Source: Gnetum montanum (taxonomy: Eukaryota; Streptophyta; Gnetopsida; Gnetales; Gnetaceae). From it: a DNA stretch of 64,000 nt. Within the stretch, counting starts at the first letter, position 1; every line of letters begins with the position of its first letter. The translations under genes were made by a program, and so were the position numbers. The DNA lies in contig MNCI01034026.1 in the NCBI GenBank assembly GCA_015680685.1, positions 556,905 through 620,904 on the forward strand. The letters run 5' to 3'. The notes beneath the pieces were generated by a model that saw only the letters and a list, made by a program, of their open reading frames with translations, did not search any database and was not told the origin of the DNA. Shown here in pieces: positions 33,201 to 42,738 of the stretch.

Positions 33201-34223
33201 AAAATAGTGATACCATATTTTATGGCCTTTATGAACAAAAAAACATTGACCAAAAGTATATCTTAGTCTAAATTATGCATAAATTTATGAAAAAGCATCT
33301 AAATTGTGCATAAATTTGGACAAAAGCAAGCATAAGTTTAGACAAAGCATCTAAATAGTTCACAGCATGCATAAATTTGGAAAAAATATCTAAACTCTAC
33401 AAAAATTGGGATAAAGTATGATAAACTTAGAAAAAGCCATGAAGTCAATGCCATGATCTACACAACCTTAGCAAAAAAATTCATTTTAAATCCAATTGGA
33501 GTGATTCCACCTTTGTTGAAAAGCTGAAACAAAATCCTATGCAGCCATGACTAGAAAATAGCCAAAAACCTTGGCTATTTTTTTATGAAAATTTCAGAAG
33601 TCTACATAAAATTACAAGAGTAGCACAAACAACCTAACTACACAATGCTAGGAAAATAGCCATAACTCCCTCATTTCAAGGCCAAATTAACAAAATAACA
33701 ATCATTGGGAAGCTTAAACAAGGACTACAAACTCATAGCCTTTGATTTCACAAATATGCAGTAGTTTTACCAAGAACAAATATACAAGTTGGCTTGCTTT
33801 TTCATAACAAAACTTCAAAAATCCAAAAGCCTAAGCTTTATGTAATCATTAAAATGATCAAAATCGCTAAAACCATTAAAACCCACTCAAGTTCACATCA
33901 AAATAATAGGGTAGTATTTTTAAAAAAATAATTTTAACAAATCCTAAGGCCTAGATCTAAAAAAATATTATCATACCCCAAGATTTTGAGGAAAAAGCAT
34001 AAAATAGTAAGGCCTATTTTCAAAATCAAATCTACAAAATCTAAAGTGATAAAACAACCATAGATCTTCATGGGAGAAACCAAAATACAAGGTGGGATTT
34101 TTTCAAAATTATAACTTAATCCCCACATCAAAGTAGATCTGAAAAAACGTCCTTAACACTTGGAAGGCAAAAAACTAGAATAAAACCATGTAAACAAAGG
34201 AAAAAATAAGTAGAATTTCCTAC
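33201..34223. other. AT-rich intronic stretch of the opposite-strand gene
   Basis: About 1 kb of AT-rich sequence with no coding signal, ending at the donor-like GTAGG (34223-34219 on minus). Contains short repeated TAAATTTGG/AAAGCAT phrases at 33270-33430. Confidence 0.45.
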
Positions 34224-34505
34224 CTTAGAGCAATGACAGATGGGGCTTGGATTGAGATACACCTTGGAACCTCTAATAACTCCCTAGAGTGCTCATCTAT
34301 CCTCTACAGTGTGGGCTTCTTACTCTTTTCCCCTCTCTATTTTGGTGTCATGGTAGGCTCAACATTGAGAAAGCAAGAAATTAGGAAAAGATGGGAGTTC
34401 TACGCTGACTATAGGGAAGATGGGGGGCATTCATGTTGAAGATTGGTTGTGGCTACCACAAGAATCTCTACTAGAGCTTTCCTCTAATGTGCTACTAGAA
34501 GAATG

Positions 34506-34510
34506 ACAAT
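34506..34510. repeat. Left target-site duplication of the nested gag-protease element
   Basis: ACAAT before the LTR; ATAAT follows the 3' LTR at 45165-45169. Four of five bases match, and the difference is a C-to-T transition. Confidence 0.65.
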
Positions 34511-34934
34511 TAAAATACCACAAAATTTTGGGTCTCAGCATCTCGACTGCAAATTTGGCTAAGTGTCAAAATGGTGGCACTTTGCCCAAATTTTTCTAAG
34601 TGTTGAGTGTAGTCAACTCCAACTACCAAATTTGCAAATTTTTTCTAAGTGTTAGAATGATGGCACTTTCTACAAATTTTTCTAAGTGTCAAAACTTGGA
34701 AAAACATTTTTAAGTGTTGGTGCTACATTGTGCAACATAGCAGACGTAACATAGATTCAAGTGCTCAATTTTACCTAAGTGTTGGACACAGATCTATCAA
34801 GCTAGCTCAACATAGAAGACACATTTGGCACGTTTCCCAACTTCCAAAGTTGCCTATCCTACTATGCCCCAGAGCATGGTCAATGTACCATGAAGGAACA
34901 TTGCAAATTTCATGAAAATTTGACAAAGTATTCA

Positions 34935-35190
34935 TGCTACACTATGTAGCATAAACAACGTGATGGGCATGGCAAGTCAAAATTTCACTAAGTGTTGATG
35001 CTACGCTCTACTACGTTGTGTAGTGTAAACAGTGTGATGGGCATGGCAAGTTAAAATTCCACTAAGTGTTCATTCTATGCTCTACTACACTATGCAATGT
35101 AGACAGCGTAACCAGTGTGGCAAGATAAAATTTCACTAAGTGTTCATGCTATGCTCTGCTACACTGTGCAACATAGATAGCTTGACACTA
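34935..35190 (+). repeat. 74-bp tandem repeat in U3 of the 5' LTR
   Basis: Units begin TTCATGCTA(C/T)GCTCT and contain GGCATGGCAAGTTAAAAT, recurring about every 74 bp. The matching array in the 3' LTR is at 43155-43430. Confidence 0.7.
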
Positions 35191-35196
35191 AGAAGT

Positions 35197-36075
35197 GTTC
35201 CATGTCCTGTACATAACATGGGATGAGTGTAGTAGCTAGCGTCCCATGTCCTGCACGTAACACGGGACGAGCCCAACAACCAGTGTCCCATGTTCCACAT
35301 GTAACATGGAACAAGCTCAACAGCCAGCGTCCCGTGTCCCACATGTAACATGGGACGAGCCCAGCAACCAGTTTTCCATGTTCCACACGTAACATGGAAC
35401 AAGCTCAACAGCCAGTGTCCTGTGTCCCACATGTAACATGGGACGAGCATCATAGCCAACGTCCCATGTCCCACACGTAACATGGGACAAGCCCAGCAGC
35501 CAGCGTCCCATGTCCCACACGTAACATGGAATGAGTGTAGCAGCTAGCATCCTATGTCCTGCATGTAACATGGAAGGAGTATCGCAACTAGCATCCCATG
35601 CCCCACACATAACATAAGATGAGCCCAGCAACCAACATCCCATGTCCCACACGTAACATGGGATGAGCTCAGTAGCTAGTGTCCCATGTCTTGCACATAA
35701 CATGAGAAGAGCATAGCAACCAGTGTCCCATGTGCCACATGTAACATGGGATGAGCGTAGCAGCCAACGTCCCATGTCCCACGCATAACATGGAACAAGC
35801 CCAGCAAGCAGCATCCCATGTCCCACACGTAACATAGAATGAGCCCAGTAGCCAGCATCCCATGTTCCACATGTAACATGGGATGAGTGTTGTAGCCAGC
35901 ATCCCATGTCCCACATGTAACATGACACAAGCCCAGCAACCAGTGTCCCATGTCCCACACATAACACAAGACGAGCCTAGTAGTCAATGTCCCGTGTCCC
36001 ACATGTAACACAAGATGAGCCCAACAGTCAACATCTTGTGTCTTGCATGTAACATGAGACCAGCATAGCAGCCAG
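35197..36075 (+). repeat. 44-bp tandem array (about 20 units), 5' LTR
   Basis: 879 bp of units of the type GTCCCATGT-CCCACACGTA-ACATGGGAC-GAGCCCAGCAGCCAGC. Each unit holds a 9-bp perfect or near-perfect inverted repeat (GTCCCATGT / ACATGGGAC) around a 10-base loop. The array ends about 125 bp upstream of the TATA-like box, in U3. ORFs over it are artefacts of periodicity: three units make 44 codons. Confidence 0.9.
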
Positions 36076-36945
36076 AGTTAGAAAATTTTTGAACTTTTTC
36101 TAGTCACCTCCAGACTTAGAAAATTTTCTTAATTTTTCTCATGGCCCCACCCACTGCACTACCATGTGGCACTTGATCCACATTTTGGACTAACCCTAGC
36201 CCTATAAATACCCCTACACCATAATGTTTTTTTTTTCTTGGGGGGGGGGGAGGGGGCTTTCATTTTTTACCAATGGGACAGTTGGCACTTTCATTTAGCA
36301 TTTGGCCCTTTAGCATCTTGACACATAGCTCCATGGGTGAATGAGACCCACAGCACACCACACCAGTAGAGAGGCACAACTGCACTGCATAGTACACTAC
36401 AACCCCATTGTAGCCCTGTAGAACATCACATGGTACACCGTGGCTACCAACCAACTAGGCACAATTCATCATAGTGAGCACCAGACTTCACAGCCTGACA
36501 CCACCAAGGCTATGACTGTGTCCTCACTACGCCTATTGTACATTGTGTACCTTTTGAGACCCTTTGTGAATTAGCTACGCTCCCCCTTTTTGGGGCAGTG
36601 CACTTCTATTCTCAAATTCTATTATATTTCTCAAGCATTTCTCTCTGGTATTTAGTGTAACACTTGTATTTTCTCACATTTTCATACATATTTGCACATT
36701 TACATTACTATTCTCAGGCTGAGACACCCCACTACACTCTAGCTCCGATGCCCACATGTAACGTAGTATAAACCCTTCTCACACATAGTGGTTTTAACAC
36801 CACATAAGTCCCTATCTAATCGACCAGACCATTCAGGGCATCCCATTTTCATTTTCTCCAGCATGGCCCTCTCGCAGATTTAGGGTTAGGCTATATGCTC
36901 GATGACCTCTTAGTTTTCTAGCCACCAACATTTTCAGACGTCACA

Positions 36946-37385
36946 GTTTTTGGTGCTAGAAGGAGGGCCTTGACATTTCTGTCTTCATTTTTTATTAGCA
37001 CTTAGTCAAAACTCTGGATGTTCTAGAGAGTGTAACAAGTTCTCAGAGCGTAGCAAGCTCCAGCATAGTGAGCATGAAAAGCTACAATGTAGTGAGTGTG
37101 GCAAGCTCCAGCATAGCAAGCATAGCACCAAAGTTAGCCATTTTCTAGATTTTCATACTTAGCATTTTTCCTGCATTTTCATACTTATCCAAATTTTCTA
37201 CAGTTTTACACCTAATCAATTTTTTGCAATTTCTATACTTAGCCATTTTTTCTACATTTTTACACTTAGCCTTTTTCCTACATTTTTATACTTAGCCATT
37301 GTTTTGCTATGAGTAGACTTAGTCATTTTTCTGTAGTTTTTAGAGTTAGTCATTTTCTACAAACAGCAACTCTCACAACTCGATC
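36946..37385 (+). other. Leader of the nested element with short repeats
   Basis: Holds the putative primer binding site, then AAGCTCCAGCATAG(T/C)(G/A)AGCAT-type repeats (37045-37125) and about six copies of a CTTAGCCATTTT...CATTTTTACA unit of about 31 bp (37130-37350). No coding signal is seen. Confidence 0.6.
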
Positions 37386-37386
37386 T

Positions 37387-39720
37387 ATGAATATGAATCC
37401 AAATCAACCTTCCACATTAATGTCTAACACATTTGACACCATGATCCACCCAAAGCATTCCACACTAAGCCATGAACAATATAATTTTTTTTGTGCCAAA
37501 ATCCAAGCAGGATTACTAGTGGATTACCTTGATTTGGAGGCAAAATAGGACTATGAACAAGTCCACCGAAATGAACGATAGTACAACCCCTCCTTTCTTG
37601 ACATAATCCCACTCACGAAGTCCTACCACCAACTATTGTCCCAATTCATTCATGCAAACAAGAATGATGCAAGGGCAACCTATGAGGAAGCCTCACAGAG
37701 AGAGGAAGATGAGTTTGAGGCCTACTCTGAACATGAGATCCCTTCCTACACCATCTTCCAGCAACCACTCCCTAGTACATCCCCTCCTTGGTTTGGTTCA
37801 TCCATCCTCTCCGATATGGTGACCATGCCAATTTAGCCTTCCTTGCGAGCGACTAATGCATTTGCCCAACCCTATACTCACAGAAGGGCCACTTCCCAGC
37901 CCCAAACAACTCAAGCATCCTATGTCCTGCCTATCTCATTGGCGTCTATGGTGTTCGTCCAACCCACTCATGTATGGTCCATCTTGGTCACCATGCCCAT
38001 TCCTCAGCTAACACATCAACTAAACTCATCTGCTATGACATTGAACTGGCAATGTCCATCTTCTATTATGTTAAACTAGAAACACCCATCTACTACGATG
38101 TTAAACTGGCAACAACCATCTGCTACGACATTAAACTAGCAAACTCCACAATCAGCAATTTGACCCTATGCCATGCAACCAACACAAGCCCAGCCAATGC
38201 AACCTACTGGCACATCCCCAAGCTTGGATTAGGCATTTTAGCTAATCTAAAGCTTGATAAAGGAGATCAACTGACTCAAGGCTACCTCCTCTGACACCAT
38301 CAAGGTGGTGGACTTCTACCGAGATGACCCCATAAGTCCTACAGTACCACCTCTAACTCTCCCAACTAGGGTCTAGCTGTCACAATTCACCAAGTACAAT
38401 GGTGAAGGGGACCCCAATGCACACTTGGTCACATTTCAATCTGAGTGCCTACTCCTTCAAACTTGGCCACATGCCGTCATGCATGTGTTCCCCATGTCAC
38501 TCACTAGCAAGTCCTTAGACTGGTATCATATGCTACCCAAGGCCTCAATCTCCTCTTTGGAGGATCTCATAAGCTAGTTTGTAACACACTTCAAGTACAG
38601 CCTAAAGTCTGAAGCAACCCTCGACCAACTCATGCAGGTTAAGCAGGAGCCTCTAGAGCCCATGCCAAAATTCCTTCAACGTTGGAATGTTGCATTGAGT
38701 GAAATGCATAAACCCCTAGTAGAGACACATCTACTGGCCATATTCAAAGGTGTAGCAAATGACTTCATCAAGTCCAAACTGTATTATCTAGCTCCAAATT
38801 CTCTTAGCCAAGCCTTTACCCAAAGAAAAGGCATAGAGGAAGCAACACAAGCTAATAATGACCCAACCTATGTGGCCTACAAACACCAACATGCTCACAA
38901 GCAAAACACAACAATGGCAACAATGGCCACAAGTACAAAAGCAACCAATCAAAACTTGAAGGCTAAGTAGCCCAAAGTCCCAACTCACAAAGCTGCCAAC
39001 TCTGGTACCAACTCACCTACATCAGCAAGGGCCATCATAAGGTCCAACTCTGAGTGCAAGGATCATTCAAAGTATACACTACTACTAATCAAACCCTCTA
39101 AATTGTTGGAGAAACTCCTAAAAGCTAGGCACATCCAATACAAACACGTATCAAAGATTGCTTTCCAAAAACATGATAGGTACTATGAACTATTGAGGAA
39201 CCCTACCTCAGCAATACCAAACAAGCCCCCAGTCCCACAACACTTCAAGTTGGACCAATACTGTCATTACCACCAGTTGTTAGGTCATAGTACGGACAAC
39301 TATCATGCTTTGCAGGACGACCTACAAAGAATGATAGAACAGGGCCAACTAGTGTTCAACACAGTGAGCCAATCCAATGAAAATGATGCTCCCTATGTCA
39401 TAAACTCCATTAGCATAGGTGGCAATCCCAAACCTATGTAACAACCTTTTGTGATCCATGTGCCTCTTAACAACGCAAGGGTCCCCTAAGCCTCCACAAG
39501 CAAGAGGCCTTTCTTTTTTATCAAAGTGCCACCTCAGGCACCCACAACATCCTTTGTGGTCAAATTTTTAAACCAATTGTCCACTAAGATGTTAAACTAG
39601 CATGACACAACAACAAAAACTACTAAGCAACCTTTCATCATCAAGGTGCCACAATGAGTTGGTCACACAACAACTCCTAAACTACCATTTTTCATAAGGA
39701 TGCCACAACATGATGGCCCC
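37387..39720 (+). pseudogene. gag of the nested element
   Basis: Capsid protein. The N-terminal part (HEQYNFFCAKIQAGLLVDYL near 37470-37530) matches the gag starts at 18605 and 59720 (minus). A 10-residue repeat encoded by 30-bp DNA units sits at 38020-38150. The gag core starts near 38388 with FTKYNGEGDPNAHLVTFQSE; the core then shows FPMSLTSKSLDWYHMLPKAS near 38490-38550 and HLLAIFKGVANDFIKSKLYY near 38730-38790. YCHYHQLLGHSTDNYHAL near 39270-39320 is a degenerate zinc knuckle. After it, PFVIHVP, PFFFIKVP, PFIIKVP and PFFIRMP modules follow at 39440-39710. Stops are few, mostly TAG or TAA. Confidence 0.8.
38020..38150 (+). repeat. 30-bp minisatellite inside gag, coding a decapeptide repeat
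   Basis: Four units start CATCTGCTA, CATCTTCTA, CATCTACTA and CATCTGCTA, exactly 30 bp apart. Because 30 is a multiple of three they encode a 10-residue repeat (P-S-x-x-x-L-N-W/stop-Q/K-x). TGG and TAG alternate at the Trp position. The DNA unit is the same family as the non-coding arrays in this and neighbouring elements. Confidence 0.75.
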
Positions 39721-40024
39721 TCACCTACCTAAAGCCCAACAATGGGCAACATCTTGATTCCTCCTCCTTCAAGGGCTAACCCCATTAGTAACCCAAGTAG
39801 GCCTACCAAATGGCAACATAAGAGGATGAATGAGTGCCTCACAACCCCCATGGTTGAATTAAAGGCTATAATCAACAAAGCAACAACCAAACACTGGGGT
39901 CCCTACCCCCAAGCAAGCCAAGCACAAGTCCCCTCCATGAGATATCTATCTCTCAAGCCACATGGAGGAAATCAATGTCAAAACAACAACCAAGGACAAG
40001 GACTTCATAGCTGCACTAACCTAG

Positions 40025-40978
40025 ATGAAACAAATGCTTAAGCAAAAGAACACAACGTTGAGCTTATACGACCTATTCATGACCTCATCTTCTCACTACC
40101 AAACATTGGCTCAGATCTTACCCTCCATTCCTGTTATGGAGGACATCCGTATAGATGAGGCATCCATCCATGCAACGATGTTGCCCCCTACACCACAAGA
40201 ATCAAGTTCAACATCCCTAGTCTTTTGCGATAATTTAGTCAAAGTTAACCTTGAACAAGGGGAGGTCACTATAGCTCCATTGTCCATTAGCATACATGTT
40301 GGGTAGTGCACCATCCACATAGTCCATGTCGATGATGGTGCAGCAACAAACGTAGTCCTGTACTCCATCATTGATAAGCTAGGCCTGGTAGACAAAATCA
40401 GGCCAAACAAAACTGTGTGTCTAAAATCCTTCAACAGATCACACATCACTATTAGGGGTACAATCAACCTAGCCTTCATGGTAGGAGAGCAATTCCCCAC
40501 CAATGCAAATTTCACTGTCATTGAGGAAATGCCAAGTATTAACCTAATTCTAGGTAGGCCTTGGCTAGCCCAACTATGGGCCATCTCCTCTCCCATCCAC
40601 CAAGAAATCCACCTTCCATACGAAGGTGGTCAAGTTATCATCCCTGGTGATAACACCTCCTCTTCGACTATCCACAACATAGACATGACACAAGTTTTGG
40701 AAGAGGATTTTCTTGGTGGTACACCTATGGCAACCAATGTAGTGCCTAAGGCTAACACACCTGAATGAGTGATTAAAGCCAACAACCTCCTAGAGGATCC
40801 TAAGCCTTGCACACCACCTAATCCATGCCTTGTTAGGAAGCAACTACATGACCAAGACTTTCCCTTGGCCAAAAATGTGCTAGGTGCTTGCCTACCCTTT
40901 GCCTCCACTTGCCATGCATTTTTGACTTTCATTTACATCACAGTAGCCTACGCGTTTACATTTTTCCTACTCACTTAG
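40025..40978 (+). pseudogene. aspartic protease region of the nested element
   Basis: Reads TLSLYDLFMTSSSHYQTLAQ, then after one TAG (40304-40306) HIVHVDDGAATNVV near 40318-40360 (active-site loop with Asp-Asp-Gly-Ala) and SINLILGRPWLAQL near 40534-40575. The open part 40415-40768 is stop-free. Collinear with 27340-28190 of the giant element. It ends near 40978 in a hydrophobic tail (AFLTFIYITVAYAFTFFLLT) that may be chance, and no RT follows. Confidence 0.7.
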
Positions 40979-42724
40979 ATCATGCATTTTTCTTTGTTTA
41001 CACATTTCTACTTTGTTTACACATTCATTGACTTAGCTTACATGTTGCATTTGAAAAACATCAAAAATACATTAAAAATAAATAAATAAAAAGGCCTTAA
41101 ACTAGACCATAGCCTGGAACAGCCTAAAATTATTATTTTTTGCATTGATTTCCTTTCATTTGTGCATTTCAACTCTATTTACAACAGTTTCCACTTGATG
41201 TTGTTTTTCTAATTGATTTTTGTAGGATCTTGCAGGCACACAACATGACTACGCATGCAGTATCACACCTTACATAAGCAAGGTAAGAAATTTTCCATGA
41301 AAAAATAAATTGGATAGATAGTCCACTATGACTATAAATTGGCACAGATTGTCCTTGGGTCATGATGTCAAACTAGCATGATAGCTCATCCTTGGGTCAT
41401 GACGTTGAACTAGCACAACATCCACTATCTGCTATGAAATTAAACTAGCATCCAGCAGTCTGCTAAGACCATAAACTAACACATCATGATCTTCTAGGAC
41501 CTTAAACTATGTTCACGATCTACTAGGAATTTAAACTGGCATGTTGTTGATCTTTTGGAGCACTTGTCATTAGTGCAGCCTTGGGGGCACTCACAGCATC
41601 ATCGCCTCCCACCATTCTTCTAATCTTTTGAAGCACTTGCCATTAGTGTAGCCTTTAGAGGACTCCTAGCATCATCGCCTTGGCACTTTCACTGGCTTCT
41701 TGAGCAGTTGCAACTAGCACAGCATTTGACACATTTATAGCATCTTCACATCTAGCACATTCAACATCTTCACATTTGGCATTTACATTTGCATTTCATG
41801 TTGTGTGGTTTTCTTGTCTTCTCGAAGTTGTGTTTACAGGATGAAGCCTCAGAGGTGGTCATGCAAAGATGCATCTCATTGCAGCAGCAAGTCACCACAT
41901 TACTCTGAAGTGCATGATTAGGCTAGTTAAGCCACTCAAGAGTACACATCCACCTCATCCTTGTTACAATCTATGCACATCCACTCCTTCATTCTAATAT
42001 CCTCTCATCCCTTGCATACTCATGATTGCACACCCCTTTGATGCATATGCATTGTGACAAACATGGTACCTTCCTTCACGTCAACCATAGAACCCATGGT
42101 GGATGTAATGTAACTCATCCCATGGGGAGCCTCTATTGGCTAGTCAATGCCTAGGCAGATGCAATGCAGCTCATCCCTATGAGGAAACACCTATCCTATA
42201 GATGTGATGTGGTTGCATCAAAACAAAGCCCATCTACTTGATGGCCAACTTGCAGCTAACATTCAGTAGTAAGTCAAATCCAATAAAGGTTCACCTTACA
42301 AAAAAAAAGAAAAAAGAAAAAAAGCAAAGGAGAATGGGAAAAAATACATCTCCAAGAAAATTAATAGCACTACAATTTCATAATCAGCCCAGCCTTTGAT
42401 CGATTTTGACTATCTCATGAGTACTCTGATGAGAGGTCAAAATTTTAGGGGCAAACTACTTCATGCCATGGTCACCATTAGCCATGCTAACTTTGCATTT
42501 TACATCATGATCCACTATTTTCATTTCATTTCCACTGTTTTCATTTCATCTCCCTAGCATTTCCTATACCCTTTATCCCTCAGCATACCCTTATTCCCAT
42601 AGCACTCTTGAGCATGGTAAAACAACATCCAATCTTGTACCGACGAGTGATGTTGGTGGCACGTCTACTATGGTGTTTTGTAATTCTTTGTCAACATCTC
42701 TTGGGCTGCTCCTCTAGACGTCAA
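40979..42724 (+). other. Region between protease and 3' LTR; pol is missing
   Basis: About 1.75 kb without RT, RNase H or integrase similarity. It holds minisatellite units (41095-41120, 41328-41545), then direct repeats with TTTTGGAGCACTTG(T/C)CATTAGTG near 41553 and 41624. Text near 42620-42720 matches the end of the giant element's internal region (GTGGTGTTTTGTATTCTTTG near 52955), so the 3' end of the internal region is kept while pol is lost. Confidence 0.65.
41328..41545 (+). repeat. 30-bp minisatellite after protease of the nested element
   Basis: About seven degenerate units such as CTGCTATGAAATTAAACTAG and CTACTAGGAATTTAAACTGG. Same position after protease as the array at 28403 in the giant element. 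Confidence 0.7.
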
Positions 42725-42738
42725 CAAAGAGGGGCCAT
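42725..42738 (+). promoter_or_regulatory. Polypurine tract of the nested element
   Basis: AAAGAGGGGCCAT immediately before the 3' LTR start TGAAACACC. The tract is the same in the two other Tat-like elements (12663, 53010). Confidence 0.8.

Larger units (their letters stand above)
28967..34351 (-). pseudogene. Opposite-strand multi-exon gene carried by the giant element, decayed
   Basis: I do not recognise the product. Minus-strand coding blocks end at splice-like junctions: exon 34351-34224 (ATG, then AAG|GTAGG), 32488-32235, about 32150-32046, 31966-31697 (TTACAG|GT), 31629-30559 (ends ACAG|GTAG), 30453-30268 (ends CTAG|GTATG), 30180-30048 (ends ATAG|GTAAGG), about 29960-29150, and 29034-28967 (TCTCAG|AAG, ending GGNDPPSPPPNAT then TAG). 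The long exon encodes a folded-looking region (KVPTRIVRESGHHEEVIEWL near 31286-31227, FRCHALPKLLSQKKMIGLAQ near 31140-31080) and a basic Pro/Lys tail. The exon at 29.9-29.15 kb is Glu/Lys-rich and coiled-coil-like. About two dozen in-frame stops, nearly all TAG, make it a pseudogene. Tat-lineage elements are known to carry extra antisense ORFs, usually after pol; here it lies before pol. The 'putative plant transposon protein' family is a low-confidence possibility. Confidence 0.6.
34511..36945 (+). repeat. 5' LTR of the nested element
   Basis: Begins TAAAATACC (TG changed to TA; the 3' LTR has TGAAACACC) and ends GACGTCACA. Inside: a TTTTTCTAAGTGT-rich start, about 3.5 copies of a 74-bp repeat (34935-35190), twenty 44-bp units (35197-36075), TATA-like CCTATAAATACCC near 36200, a T-run and G-run at 36227-36250, and an R/U5 region. 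The text after it, TTTGGTGCTAGAAGGAGG (36950-36967), is the likely primer binding site because it starts TGG after the spacer, but I cannot name the tRNA. Confidence 0.85.

Noticed and set aside
35136-36011. Minus-strand ORFs up to 216 codons over the 44-bp array (and at 43373-44255)
   Set aside because: The repeating Cys/Trp/His-rich text is a by-product of the 44-bp period, where three units equal 44 codons; all frames look alike. No start context or homology.
35197-36075. CRISPR-like array
   Set aside because: The whole unit is repeated with no unique spacers, it occurs in both LTRs of a plant element, and no cas genes are present.
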